Below, one piece after another: positions 19,314 through 29,314 of a stretch of DNA of 64,000 nucleotides. How positions within the stretch are numbered: the stretch's first letter is position 1; every line of letters begins with the position of its first letter. Source of the stretch: Coemansia sp. RSA 487. Taxonomy: Eukaryota > Kickxellomycota > Kickxellomycetes > Kickxellales > Kickxellaceae. The stretch covers positions 18,141 through 82,140 of the forward strand of contig JANBRJ010000079.1 of the NCBI GenBank assembly GCA_027577595.1, given 5' to 3'. Position numbers and translations under genes: made by a program. The notes below the pieces were generated by a model. That model saw only the letters and a program-made list of their open reading frames with translations, was not told the DNA's origin and made no database searches.

Positions 19314-20970
19314 TTTCCGCCCGACCTTTGTCACCTCAATGTGTGGTGTGTATCCACTTTCTTTATGGATTTAGATTCTTTTATGTTGCTCTTGGAAATG
19401 ATTTTAAAAATAATTGCGAAAAGGCGGTCTGTAGATTCTGTGGACTTTTCGATAAAAAAAAGGCAAGCGAGAGGGAAAAGAAGAGGCAGGAGACGTCACG
19501 AAATTGATATCCTTTTCTTTGCTTGGCAATTTGAAAAAAAAAATCAAGTGATTTGGCTCCACACTGAAAAAAAAGTGTCAGAATGTTTGATCTGCTAACC
19601 GAACATACGAACCGACTCCTGCTATATCCAGATTAGCTGTCAGGATTAATAAGCCAAAAGTCAAACTAAACCATTTTGAAAGATACAACTGCAATCTAGT
19701 AGGCAGTTGACAATTGTTGTACATTTGCCAAAGTATCGAGACAAGAAGTAGAAATACATTTACAAAAATTCACATTATGAAAGAATGTTGATAATGACAA
19801 CGTTTATTTTTCATTTCCCCGAGTATTTTTCTATCGATTCTAAATGCTTATCTAGTATTCGGTGACTACTTGTCGACCGGATGATCGGGGGAATACGGAA
19901 TCTCACGTAAGAAAACACAAGAACAATATCGATTATTTATACACGTAAAATCCAAGGAACTGAAAAATGTGACCACTGTCATCAGACAAGCGAAAGGCAA
20001 ACGAGCGCCACCACTGCTTCCACCTTTTTTTACAATGCTAAAATTTGTCATTGACTTGTGGAGTGTGCAATGAAAAATGGGGATGCATGGAATACTTGGA
20101 GGAGGAGGATACGGACCCGGGTATATTGGCCAAGATAGTAATTTCAATCGCAATATATTGCCTCAATTATTGTATTTTTAGCTTGCGTAAAGAAAGTAAA
20201 TTGGAAAAAGACGCATCTATCTGCCACTACAGCTACCACCACCGTAAAAAAAAAAAAGCGAAATCCCTTCCTGTTTATACGACATCTGCAGTAAATTATG
20301 TTCACATGCATGATTTCAATATCTCCTACACTCAGCCAACCAATTATCGTTTGCAAGAATACTAGCTACTTGTTTGACTAAGCGTAGCTCAGCATGAAAG
20401 TGTCGGCACTGTCATTAGCATAGCAATCCATTGCTCTAACCTAAAGGAAAAATAGTGGTGTCACCGCTTAATGAGAATTGTAATTATATGGCGTTCCCTC
20501 ATTTTTACTCTTTATTCGGATAGTTTTGTAAATTATCAATTTGAATTATAGATTCTGCTTTTCAAGCTATCACATTTTTGCAATTTATTATTTTCGACCC
20601 TGCTCTTTTTCTTGCTCCTCATCTTTATATAGCCCTGTCTTGATGACAACTAAACGTGTTGGATATCTAGGATTTGAGCTTGTTACGGTTCTGGTGTTTA
20701 CATAGAGTTGATGTCCTTTTCCTATTATTTATCGCGACACAAAAAAGACGTGCAATCTATCTCACTAGTAGAATATAACAGCTTATAGCGATATTGAAAG
20801 CATTATATTTACTCTTTCTCCTTCTCGCCCTTTGCTAACTAACAGCATTTTTGCCGCTATAGTTGTAAAGGAAGAGAAAACCAGACAGGAAAGTTAATCA
20901 CAAATCGGATCACACATCCGCAATATATATCTAGCAGAGAAGTCCGTTCACTTCGTTTCATTTTGGCGCA
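19314..20970. other. Long intergenic region, shared 5' flank of Mdv1-like and receptor genes
   Basis: 1.66 kb between divergent genes, A/T-rich with several A/T homopolymers. Only short, composition-driven open frames are present. The 45 bp before the receptor ATG contain TATATAT (about 20924-20931). I see no RNA gene or mobile element. Confidence 0.5.
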
Positions 20971-22551
20971 ATGGTTGACGGTTCAAAGAATTCGACTGCA
21001 AACATTGCGCTGTTTATAATTCAGATAGTCTCTGCTGTTTCTGGGTTTGTCATATCGGCCAGCTGCTTGTTTCTTCGCAAGTGGCATCCACCAATGGCAT
21101 ATACCGCTGCGTTCCATATTAGCTTTTGGATAGGTGTGCAGGCAATAATCACACACACTGGATCCGCAATATCGGTACGACTTCCAGATGTAGGCCAAGA
21201 TATGCAAAATAGCAAGCCGCTGGTGCGCTTTCTCATATGGGCACAGTTTGCGATGCCTCTGTGGTTTGTTTTTTTGAACGTCGCTATTGCCACAGACTTG
21301 ATGTTTTCTCAGCTTTTTCGCCTCAACATCACCAAACTTCAGTTTATGCACCGCTGGTATTTGCCTGTGGCCACACTCATGGCTTTCACATTGGCCCTGC
21401 CTCTTTTGATTTACCACTCAGAGTACCAGCCCGCTGCAAACGTTTTTTCAGTCCAGTTTCCCAGTGCCCTTTCCGTCACCCTTTACTACATTCTAGCGTT
21501 CGATGTATGGATTGCCATTGGAATCGTCTATTGCTTTGTTGTCGTCACCTTGGTTGTCTCCATTATCGTTGTCAAATTGCGCAAGAAAAGAGCCGCCTGG
21601 AACGAGCACAACTTGGCACAGTTAGAGGGCAGCAGCTTTGCACCACGGTCGATTCAGCTCCCTAAAAATATTTACTTGCCCAATAAGCCGCAAGATCATC
21701 TGGATTCCGACAGTGTTGCTGGTGATATAGAGAAGCAAGCGACAGTCTCGCAAACGCCCTCGCCACCAACAGGTCGCTGTAACCCGCAGCTGGGAACGCA
21801 GAGCAGCAGCAATACCTGCAGAGTCGATGATAGTGCCACTGGTAGTAACGAGAGTGGATGCACCCCTAGAGCCACCCAATCGGAAGAAACAAAAGTTATG
21901 CCCCACATACACGGATCCAATATTTCGAACAGAAAAAGTGTGCTATTTATTACATCCCAAGGCAGCAACCCTTGTAGTAGCAGCAATAGTGAGGTAAAGC
22001 CACTAGTAAGGAAAGAGTCTGCTATTCAATCAAAAAGCGCAGGTAAACGAAAAGACCTGCACATAAGCGGCGCAACAGCTATAGGAGACCATCCGGATCA
22101 TGAACAAAAAGAAGTGCAAAGTCCAAAATCGCGGCAACTCTCAGCATCAACAACATTGCGTGAAATAAGTACAGGCTTTACGGCATGTCGTCGGCGTACG
22201 ATCCTTCGGCTAGCTAACCTGCCACCGCCGTTCGCTTTGCGTAGTAACCATCGGTCGGTTCTTGTTTGCCAGTCGGGCACATCGTCGCCGTTTCGCATCC
22301 CAACTCTTGCATTGGTCCGTCTGCTGCTCTACCCGCTTATCCCCATCTTTTCGTTCACTCTCATGGTTATCGTCAGATGGGTTTGGTTTAGATCAAACAT
22401 GCCCTCGCGCTGGGAGGTTTTGAATGTCGTTTCGGGATTTCTCAGAGCGCTTGAAGGGTTCCTCTGTCTTATCGTCTTTCTGCTCAACCCTGCCCTTAAC
22501 CGCTCATTTCGTGAGATTCGGAAACGGAACACGCCGTTGTTTAGCCAGTAA
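20971..22551 (+). CDS. Seven-transmembrane receptor (fungal GPCR, cAMP-receptor/Git3-like)
   Basis: A 526-residue membrane protein. Hydrophobic segments fall at about 12-34, 45-66, 88-110, 126-147, 163-193, 448-470 and 484-505, giving seven helices. Helices 5 and 6 are separated by a ~250-residue Ser/Thr/basic cytoplasmic loop. After helix 5 comes a basic VKLRKKR stop-transfer, and the tail after helix 7 is short (NPALNRSFREIRKR). A long third intracellular loop of this kind is typical of Git3/Gpr1 and cAMP-receptor-like nutrient sensors in fungi. The helix 7 end (FLLNPALNRSFREI) fits the usual NPxxxxxFRE pattern. The ligand cannot be read from sequence. It converges on APC4, stops 109 bp apart. 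Confidence 0.75.
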   Translation: MVDGSKNSTANIALFIIQIVSAVSGFVISASCLFLRKWHPPMAYTAAFHISFWIGVQAIITHTGSAISVRLPDVGQDMQNSKPLVRFLIWAQFAMPLWFVFLNVAIATDLMFSQLFRLNITKLQFMHRWYLPVATLMAFTLALPLLIYHSEYQPAANVFSVQFPSALSVTLYYILAFDVWIAIGIVYCFVVVTLVVSIIVVKLRKKRAAWNEHNLAQLEGSSFAPRSIQLPKNIYLPNKPQDHLDSDSVAGDIEKQATVSQTPSPPTGRCNPQLGTQSSSNTCRVDDSATGSNESGCTPRATQSEETKVMPHIHGSNISNRKSVLFITSQGSNPCSSSNSEVKPLVRKESAIQSKSAGKRKDLHISGATAIGDHPDHEQKEVQSPKSRQLSASTTLREISTGFTACRRRTILRLANLPPPFALRSNHRSVLVCQSGTSSPFRIPTLALVRLLLYPLIPIFSFTLMVIVRWVWFRSNMPSRWEVLNVVSGFLRALEGFLCLIVFLLNPALNRSFREIRKRNTPLFSQ

Positions 22552-22659
22552 GTCTGTGGACGCTTGGTCTGGTTCAATGTTTCTTTCGTTTTGTATTTTT
22601 AAGACTAAATGTATTTGCAATATGCCAAACTATATCGTCAGCTAAAAAAACACATTTTT

Positions 22660-25455
22660 TCATTCATCATCCTCGTCTTCGGAGTTGTCCATATCGTATG
22701 GCCACCAGAACTTTCCTCGCCGCTCGACAACAGCAATGCTTCGTCTTCCCTGTCTTCCATTGGTGCTTAGACTTACAGGATATCTTGCTTCTTCGTCCAG
22801 TTTGAGAAGCTTTGCGAATTCGAGTGGAACGGGTGTAACATCCTCAGGTTTTTGACCCTTATTATCATCCAAATCGCACTTCGAAACTGGGTGGTACGTG
22901 ATTCTGCTATTACCCTGCCTGTAACTGATTGTGCCCAGGTATGACGAGTCGCAACCATCGATTGTAAATGTGATGCCCAGCAAGTCGTCGTCAAAGAATG
23001 AAATATCAGTCACTTGTACCGGCCGTGTTTCCTCCAACGATTGGGCTGCTGGTTTCAAGGAAAGGAGTTCCATCTCCGATCGGTCATTCTTAGCACAGCA
23101 TGTTTTTACTGCCAATTTTATCAAAGCAACCTTTGTCTCTTCTCTGGATAGCAGCCTCGACACAGCTAGAACTTCGAGCACATGGCTTCTTGTGGACACG
23201 GCTGCCAAATACAATGTGCCTGCATCGTTGCTCTGGTCATGCATCGAGTTATTTGTCGCACTTGCAATACAGTGCATGTCGCTTATTCTTCCAACCGATT
23301 TGACGTAATCGTTATCGCCACCAGCTCCATCTACGTACATGGCTCTTGAAAAATAGACAAAATCAGACTGAATGTTCCATTGAAGGCCATTTCCAAGAAC
23401 AGCTGATGGCCATGCTAGTGCTTGAGAAATAAATCCCTTGGCGGCTGTCAGCGCTTCGCGGCATGTTGGTGGAGGAATTTCTCCACAGCTCATCTTTTCT
23501 TCATTCATGTTGTGAGTGGAATCTGTGCAGCGCCTAGTTGCCTCGTCTAGCAGATCAGCTGAATGGAAAGGAAACTCAAACACACCCTCGCGTTCCTCGA
23601 ATCCTTTTGACCCTTGCTTGCGATCCAACTCGCCAAGCTTAAACTTTTGTATGGATTCTGTGTGCGACTTTTCTGATAGGATATCGAAATAAACCTGCAC
23701 AACTTTGCTATCCGCTTTGTTTCGGTCGTCCTTCAAGCTTAGGATATTCTGCGTTTTTATCTGCTCATCTAGCGCGTCGTCGGCAGATCTTCTACGGAAA
23801 GCGCTGCGAACGAATCGAAGCAAAAGCTTGTAGTCGATCTCTGGACGGATTGGACGCAGCCCATCGTCCATTGTGTCGTCATTCCCTGCTTTGCGGATTC
23901 CCTCGTTCTGCCAATTCAGATCATCCACTGCCAGAAGTGCCCAGTCCACAAACACTTGGTTCTCACGCTGCTCTTCCTGGAGCCTGCCTGCATACTCCTC
24001 AAAGCGTCCATACATCCAACCGAGGAGCACAATCGCACGCAGAATAAGGCTTCTTGCTTCTGCTATTTCGCTCAGAGGCGCCGAGCAGCCCTCACCGTTG
24101 CCGCCGAAGCTGTACCCTGACAAGGAGAGTTGAGAAAAGTCAGCAGTCACTATTTGCAAAAAGCGGCTCACAGCAAGAATTGCTCTCTCGATGGCTGGCG
24201 ATACGTACTGGTAAATAAGACGAGCAATGGCCACCGCTCCTTGGCGTCCGGAATTCTCCCAGCTTTTGAGCTTTGTAGATTTGAGCTTGGCCAGCAGAAA
24301 CTGCGAAGTCGGTTCGCTAGCCCTACCAGTTACTGCTAGCCTACAGAGCTCTGCCTCGGGGCTTGTAACTTCGTCCACACCATGGTCCTGAAGAATGCCC
24401 TCAAACATCTGCAAAAGCCTGGCTCTCGAAGTAACCTCGCCACGAGCCGTTGCCTCGTTGATTACCAAGTCGATCGTATTTTCAATATACAGAAATAGGC
24501 CTGAAATCCTAGCAGACAGATACACCAGCGAGCGCAACAGTGGCGTGGCCGCCGAGAGCATCGATGTGTCTAGCGTACATAGCGCTGCATTTGGACAGTC
24601 GCTGTGTTGCTTGTCTTGTTTGCGGGTCAAGTATATACAAAGAGTTGAGAGATCACAGCTGATTTGTGCGTTTGTGACCACGAAATCAGTAAAGGGGCTA
24701 TTGGAATCCTTTTCAAAATATGGAAGCTTTGAAACAGGCAGTGTGAAGATGCCACCAAGCGTTACCCAAACAGCCCCACGCGTAGTTGTGATAATTATTG
24801 CTGTCAGGTTGTCTGGTTCCGAGTTTATGTTGCTTGGGGTGGCCTTTGACTTATCCAGCGGACTAAGTGCCGGAAGGTTGAACTCGAGAGGCAAGGGCTT
24901 GACCGCCATCGAGCTTTCGTCGGTTAAAATACCCGTTAATGTTTCGCTATCGCCGTCGCAACTAACCCACACCATCGATGCAACAAGCTCATCGTCGGCG
25001 AGTTCTATATTTGATTCGTGCACTATATCGCCATGCGCTGCGTCGCGCTGTACCAAGTTGCCATCTGAATACAAAACAGCTATACTCTGCCCGCTTGGAT
25101 TCCATGCAATGGCTCGTATCACAGCCTGGGTCTCTTTCCCAGAGTCGCTAGCGGTCTTTTCAGATACGCTTGTAGCTGTGAATGCTTTGGAAGCCGTTGT
25201 CTGGTTACTGTCCTGTAATGTTCGTCGCCATATTGTTTCGCCACCACTAAGCCTGACAAGACGCAGTGCACGTCCCTCAGGAACAGCAAGTATATCAAGC
25301 GTAGGGCACCATCGTGGAGGCAAGTAATTTGCTGCGCGCGGTTGCCTTAGCGATGGCCCAGATCGCAACTGAAGCGCATGTCTTCCCGAAAGCGACTGAA
25401 ACCCATTCGTCTGGTACGGAAACCCCGACAGAGATATTATAGATACGCTATCCAT
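22660..25455 (-). CDS. APC4: Anaphase-promoting complex subunit 4 (APC4)
   Basis: A 931-residue protein starting MDSVSIISLSGFPY at the ATG 25455 (a TTG-initiated extension is ignored). APC4 is a scaffold of the APC/C platform, the ubiquitin ligase that drives mitotic exit. The N-terminal domain has the APC4-WD40 opening, WCPTLDILAVPEGRALRLVRL then IWRRTL and VIRAIAWNPSGQSIAVLYSDGNL. The central helical APC4-long domain follows at about 320-540, including SQFLLAKLKSTKLKSWE, YQYVSPAIERAILAVSRFLQI and LILRAIVLLGWMYGRFEEY. The C-terminal part is more divergent and ends in an acidic tail (DNSEDEDDE). Human APC4 is 808 residues. It is a single-copy housekeeping gene. Confidence 0.85.
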   Translation of the reverse strand: MDSVSIISLSGFPYQTNGFQSLSGRHALQLRSGPSLRQPRAANYLPPRWCPTLDILAVPEGRALRLVRLSGGETIWRRTLQDSNQTTASKAFTATSVSEKTASDSGKETQAVIRAIAWNPSGQSIAVLYSDGNLVQRDAAHGDIVHESNIELADDELVASMVWVSCDGDSETLTGILTDESSMAVKPLPLEFNLPALSPLDKSKATPSNINSEPDNLTAIIITTTRGAVWVTLGGIFTLPVSKLPYFEKDSNSPFTDFVVTNAQISCDLSTLCIYLTRKQDKQHSDCPNAALCTLDTSMLSAATPLLRSLVYLSARISGLFLYIENTIDLVINEATARGEVTSRARLLQMFEGILQDHGVDEVTSPEAELCRLAVTGRASEPTSQFLLAKLKSTKLKSWENSGRQGAVAIARLIYQYVSPAIERAILAVSRFLQIVTADFSQLSLSGYSFGGNGEGCSAPLSEIAEARSLILRAIVLLGWMYGRFEEYAGRLQEEQRENQVFVDWALLAVDDLNWQNEGIRKAGNDDTMDDGLRPIRPEIDYKLLLRFVRSAFRRRSADDALDEQIKTQNILSLKDDRNKADSKVVQVYFDILSEKSHTESIQKFKLGELDRKQGSKGFEEREGVFEFPFHSADLLDEATRRCTDSTHNMNEEKMSCGEIPPPTCREALTAAKGFISQALAWPSAVLGNGLQWNIQSDFVYFSRAMYVDGAGGDNDYVKSVGRISDMHCIASATNNSMHDQSNDAGTLYLAAVSTRSHVLEVLAVSRLLSREETKVALIKLAVKTCCAKNDRSEMELLSLKPAAQSLEETRPVQVTDISFFDDDLLGITFTIDGCDSSYLGTISYRQGNSRITYHPVSKCDLDDNKGQKPEDVTPVPLEFAKLLKLDEEARYPVSLSTNGRQGRRSIAVVERRGKFWWPYDMDNSEDEDDE

Positions 25456-25683
25456 GCTTGCAACAGGAGCTTTCAACGAAATAAATAGTCTAATGGCCAA
25501 AACAAAAGCTAGAAACAGGGATTTCGCGCGATTTACTTTTCTGCAAACACTTGATTACATCCACTCAACAAACACTTGATTGCTTGTGGGTAATCCATTT
25601 TCTCACATTGAGACACAATTTTACTACCCAAGAAGCTTAATGAGTATATATGAAAAGAAAAGAAAAAGCAATAGTGCTAGTGA

Positions 25684-25983
25684 TTATTTATAAACCTTGA
25701 GAGTAAGACAATAATCACCATCAATCCATATTTCATCTCCCGTCTCGAGAGGAATATCCCGGAGCTGCTTATATTTTGGGAAAGTTTCTTTTTTGCTATC
25801 CTTGCTCTTCGTTTTCTTGTACTTTATAGTAAATTTATACTTGTTGTTGGTTGCTATTTCATCGTTCAGTATAACTCGCGATTTGATGCTATCACGCGTA
25901 TCGCCAGGGCTGACATAGTAATCTTTGATTTGTTTGGGGGCTTTGGTTGTGCTTGATGTGGTGATCTTATACCGTAAACCCAT
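25684..25983 (-). CDS. Small Lys-rich protein of unknown function, possibly ubiquitin-like fold
   Basis: A 99-residue open frame from ATG 25983 (MGLRYKITTSSTTK) to a stop at 25684. An in-frame extension to 26064 is unlikely to be coding. Composition is Lys/Thr/Asp-rich with alternating hydrophobics and a C-terminal beta-like segment (LETGDEIWIDGDYCLTLKVYK minus the last residues is the most ordered part). A small beta-grasp or TATA-less short protein is possible. I do not recognise a family. It lies 228 bp upstream of the APC4 start on the same strand, so a separate short transcript is likely. It could be spurious. Confidence 0.35.
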   Translation of the reverse strand: MGLRYKITTSSTTKAPKQIKDYYVSPGDTRDSIKSRVILNDEIATNNKYKFTIKYKKTKSKDSKKETFPKYKQLRDIPLETGDEIWIDGDYCLTLKVYK

Positions 25984-26439
25984 TGTTGCTATTTCAATTA
26001 AAACGTCTTGGTGTTGTGGATTGATACAAGCCGAATAGGTAAAAACGATAATCGAATAAATCAATAAAGGATATGGATGCAGAATGTCTGTTTTTTATAT
26101 ATCCGAAGCGCAAAAAGAAGATAGCTGTACAGTTAGTTGCAATCACAGCAATATTTCATGTCACAAGAAGCTTGCTCTTTCATTGCAAAAACATAACCGT
26201 TTTCCTGTTGAATGGCGGGTTTTCATTAAAAGACTTTAATTTAAATGTCCACCTTTTGTGGAAGCTTAACTGCACTGAATGTCTTTTTCTAAAAAAGAAA
26301 TATAACAGATCCGTTGTGAACAGCTAAAAAGGAAGCATTTACTTAATTATTCCGCCTCGTCAAAGTCAAAGAGCACACCTATCATTGTTAATAATTTATA
26401 GGGATAAAATTTCTTGTGATAATTGGATTTATGTGTATA
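25984..26439. other. Intergenic between small unknown protein and Sen15
   Basis: 456 bp, A/T-rich. An 84-codon plus-strand frame (26073-26327) has no family features and I do not call it. Confidence 0.45.
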
Positions 26440-27051
26440 TTATGCGTCTGCTTGGGCGATATCTAGTGTAGGAGCTAACGAAATATTATCACCTTCTTCA
26501 TCTGAGGATTTGGACAAGGAAATGGTGGACGGAAGGCCTAAAGCTATTGTATAGTAAACGATAGTAGAATCTGTATCGACGATAGCTAAATGGGTTTGTT
26601 CAATTCCAAGACCTGTGGCTTCCTCTGAAATACGTCCAAGCATCTCAACGCTAATGTTCTCGTCAGCGTAAACGGGCACAAACATATGGTCGCTCTTGCT
26701 TGTTACAGTGGGTAAATCGACAGAGCTTAAAACAGTTGCATCCACATTTGGCAGCATCTGGCCTACATATTAAAATAGAAAGGAGTTGGCTTTGTCTTTA
26801 TTTTTCATTTTTGTTAATTTTTACTGTATAGTAACAACATTGGTTTTATTTACCATATTTGATATCCATGAATGTCTGGAATAGCGCTCGGCTGCGTCGT
26901 GGGTGCTGTTTGCATATATCCGAGATTTCGTGAAACTACAATATAAAAGTGGTACCTGGCATATTTCGTTGAATTAAATAGCTTTTATAAAATTAAATTT
27001 AAAAGTACACAGAGGAATAAGAGAAAGACTTACCTTTGGATGATGATCCAT
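26440..27051 (-). CDS. SEN15: tRNA-splicing endonuclease subunit Sen15, three exons
   Basis: A 140-residue protein assembled from exon 1 (27034-27051, only 18 nt: MDHHPK), exon 2 (26854-26935) and exon 3 (26440-26762). Introns of 98 bp (26936-27033) and 91 bp (26763-26853) have donors GTAAGT and GTAAAT and acceptors TGTAG. The lengths sum to 423 nt, in frame throughout. Sen15 is a structural subunit of the Sen2/Sen34/Sen54/Sen15 endonuclease that excises tRNA introns. The family core is in exon 3: MFVPVYADENISVEMLGRI and LAIVDTDSTIVYYTIALGL, with the DSTxxYY motif of the endonuclease-like fold, preceded in exon 2 by a helical segment. An acidic Ser-rich tail ends it. It is divergent from Enp2, 275 bp apart. 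Confidence 0.82.
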
Positions 27052-27326
27052 GGTGGCAAAGTATAATATGGAGCTAAATAGGACCGTTGATTCAACACAG
27101 AACGTGCTCAGACATTTTGTGCACTATAAGTTTGCAACCTGATTAAGGGTATGTATGTGATCAGCTTCTAATATTGAACTGCGGATCAGATTACCGTTTT
27201 TTTTTTATGAAGTAAAAAAAAAGTGCTCTAATGGAAAGCACCATCTTTTTTTTTCGATCCCTTTTGCTGCATTTCTCGTTTATTTATCTCATACTTTTGG
27301 CGACTCTTGGATATTGATAAAAAAAG

Positions 27327-29186
27327 ATGGTGCTAACAGCAACAAACACAAATAATGTCAAGGTGTACACCGTGTCGGGGAGCACTTTATCACGAAAGCT
27401 CCCGGACTGGCTAGCCAAGCGCAAACGTCGCGAGCTACAAAAGGACGTGGAATGGACGACACGCCTCGAACTGATCCAGGACTTTGGGTTCCCCGAGGCA
27501 GCGCTCCGGATAAAAACTACACCTGACGGACAATACTGCATGGCCACGGGAGTGTACAAGCCACAAATACGGGTGTACGATTTCAGCAATGTATCGATGA
27601 AATTCGAGCGACACACTAATGCAGAGAACGTGAATTTCCTTGTACTCTCGGATGACTGGACAAAGAGCGTGCATCTGCAGAACGACCGGACCGTAGAGTT
27701 CCACAACGAAGGGCAAATGCACTTCCGACTGCGTGTGCCGCGATTCGGACGTGGATTGGCGTACCACAGCCCATCGTGCGATGTGCTTGTGTGTGGTGCA
27801 TCATCCGAAGTATATAGGATCAATATAGAACAAGGAAGGTTTATGGCGCCGATGCACACGCATAGCACGAAGGGTGTCAATGTTGCCGAGGTTAATCCGG
27901 CACACCTTCTGTATGGGTTCGGTACCGAAGATGGAGCGGTGGAGTTCTGGGATCCGAGGGCTCGCAATCGAATCGGGGTGCTTGAGCCGTACGTGTCTGG
28001 CGCGATGCCCCAGAGCGGTAGCGGAGGGTTCGAGATCAGCGCGCTGAGCTTCCGCAACGACGGACTAGGCGTGGCTGTGGGGACGTCATCAGGGCATGCG
28101 CTCCTCTACGATCTGCGCCAGGCGCGACCGTGGCAAATCAAGGACCAGCAGTACGGGCTGCCGATCAAGAGCCTTGCGTGGGTGGAACCCGTGGTTGGTG
28201 GGACATTCGACAACGATATGGCGGGCGAGGCCAAAGTAATGAGCGCCGATTCGCGTGTCATCAAGCTGTGGTCTGCGCAGTCAGGCAAGCCATTCACATC
28301 GATCGAGCCTGAGCACGCGATAAACGACGTGTGCATGGTGTCTGGAAGCGGGCTGTTGTTTGCTGCCGGAGAGAGCTCTGAAATAATGAGCTACTTTGTG
28401 CCGCAGCTGGGTCCGGCGCCCAAGTGGGTGCATTTCCTGGAGAACCTGACCGAGGAGATGGAGCAGGCGCCGCAGCAGTCCATCTACGACGACTACAAGT
28501 TTGTGGCGCGCAAGGAGCTCGAGTCCCTTGGTCTCGCGCACCTCATCGGATCGCCTGTGCTGAAGCCCTATATGCACGGCTTCTTTGTGGACCTGAGACT
28601 GTACGAGCGCGCAAAGGCCATTGCCAACCCGTTTGCCTACGAGGAGCACAGACTGCGCCGCGTGCAAGAGAAGCTGGCCAAGGCGCGCGAAAGCAGGATC
28701 CGCGCAACCACCAAGCTGCCCAAAGTCAACAGGGCGCTTGCGCAGCGGCTGTTGCAAATGCAGCGCATAGACAAGGCGCAGCAAAAGCAAAAGAAGGCCA
28801 TCGAGACAGCGAATGCTGCAGAGAGCGAAGGCGAGGAGGAAGAGGAAGAAGTGAAGCAGCTAGGTGGAGGGAGGCAGCGGAAGAAGGCAGCGGCAGCAGC
28901 AGCTATGGCCACGGCTGTGCTCGAGGACTCGCGCTTCAAAGATGTCTTTACAAACCCCGAGTTCGAGGTTGACGAGGAAGCCGACGAGTTCAAGCAGCTG
29001 CACGCCATGCCCACCCAGCGCCGTGCCCAAAAACAAGAACAGAAACAGCAACAGAAGCCAAGGAGGCGAGGCGCCGATGACTCTAGCGACGATGACGAAG
29101 TGGATATCCGCAACCACAGCGGTACAACTGCTGCTCTGGAGAACGACAGCGATGGCATAGAGTCTGACGGCGAGTTCTTTGCGTAG
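27327..29186 (+). CDS. ENP2: Enp2/NOL10 ribosome-biogenesis WD40 protein
   Basis: A 619-residue nucleolar protein of the Enp2/NOL10 family, part of the small-subunit processome with Bfr2 and Lcp5. The N-terminal ~370 residues are a WD40 propeller with the family signature start VKVYTVSGSTLSRKLPDWL and RKRRELQKDVEW, then TTPDGQYCMATGVYKPQIRVYD, FGRGLAYHSPSCDVLVCG, GTEDGAVEFWDPRARNRIG. The NUC153-type C-terminal region follows (FTNPEFEVDEEADEFKQLHAM), flanked by basic/Glu coiled segments and an acidic Ser/Asp tail, which are typical of nucleolar assembly factors. Length is near yeast Enp2 (707) and human NOL10 (688). Its stop is 128 bp from the ABC pseudogene. Confidence 0.94.
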   Translation: MVLTATNTNNVKVYTVSGSTLSRKLPDWLAKRKRRELQKDVEWTTRLELIQDFGFPEAALRIKTTPDGQYCMATGVYKPQIRVYDFSNVSMKFERHTNAENVNFLVLSDDWTKSVHLQNDRTVEFHNEGQMHFRLRVPRFGRGLAYHSPSCDVLVCGASSEVYRINIEQGRFMAPMHTHSTKGVNVAEVNPAHLLYGFGTEDGAVEFWDPRARNRIGVLEPYVSGAMPQSGSGGFEISALSFRNDGLGVAVGTSSGHALLYDLRQARPWQIKDQQYGLPIKSLAWVEPVVGGTFDNDMAGEAKVMSADSRVIKLWSAQSGKPFTSIEPEHAINDVCMVSGSGLLFAAGESSEIMSYFVPQLGPAPKWVHFLENLTEEMEQAPQQSIYDDYKFVARKELESLGLAHLIGSPVLKPYMHGFFVDLRLYERAKAIANPFAYEEHRLRRVQEKLAKARESRIRATTKLPKVNRALAQRLLQMQRIDKAQQKQKKAIETANAAESEGEEEEEEVKQLGGGRQRKKAAAAAAMATAVLEDSRFKDVFTNPEFEVDEEADEFKQLHAMPTQRRAQKQEQKQQQKPRRRGADDSSDDDEVDIRNHSGTTAALENDSDGIESDGEFFA

Positions 29187-29314
29187 TATACATCCGAGGC
29201 TACGAATCCCCTGTTTGCAAGGGCTGAGTAGAGTGTCCAGGGACACTGAGTCGGATTATAAAACCTACTTTTGCTTGCTGTATAGTCCAATCTTAAAGCT
29301 ATGGCAGTTCGTTC

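Noticed and set aside
18529-19374. 281-codon frame on the plus strand over the Mdv1-like gene
   Set aside because: Antisense shadow of a strongly supported WD40 protein, Ser/Arg-rich and without family features.
20375-20445. GCGTAGCTCAGC string like a tRNA D-stem
   Set aside because: T-arm consensus and stems cannot be formed.
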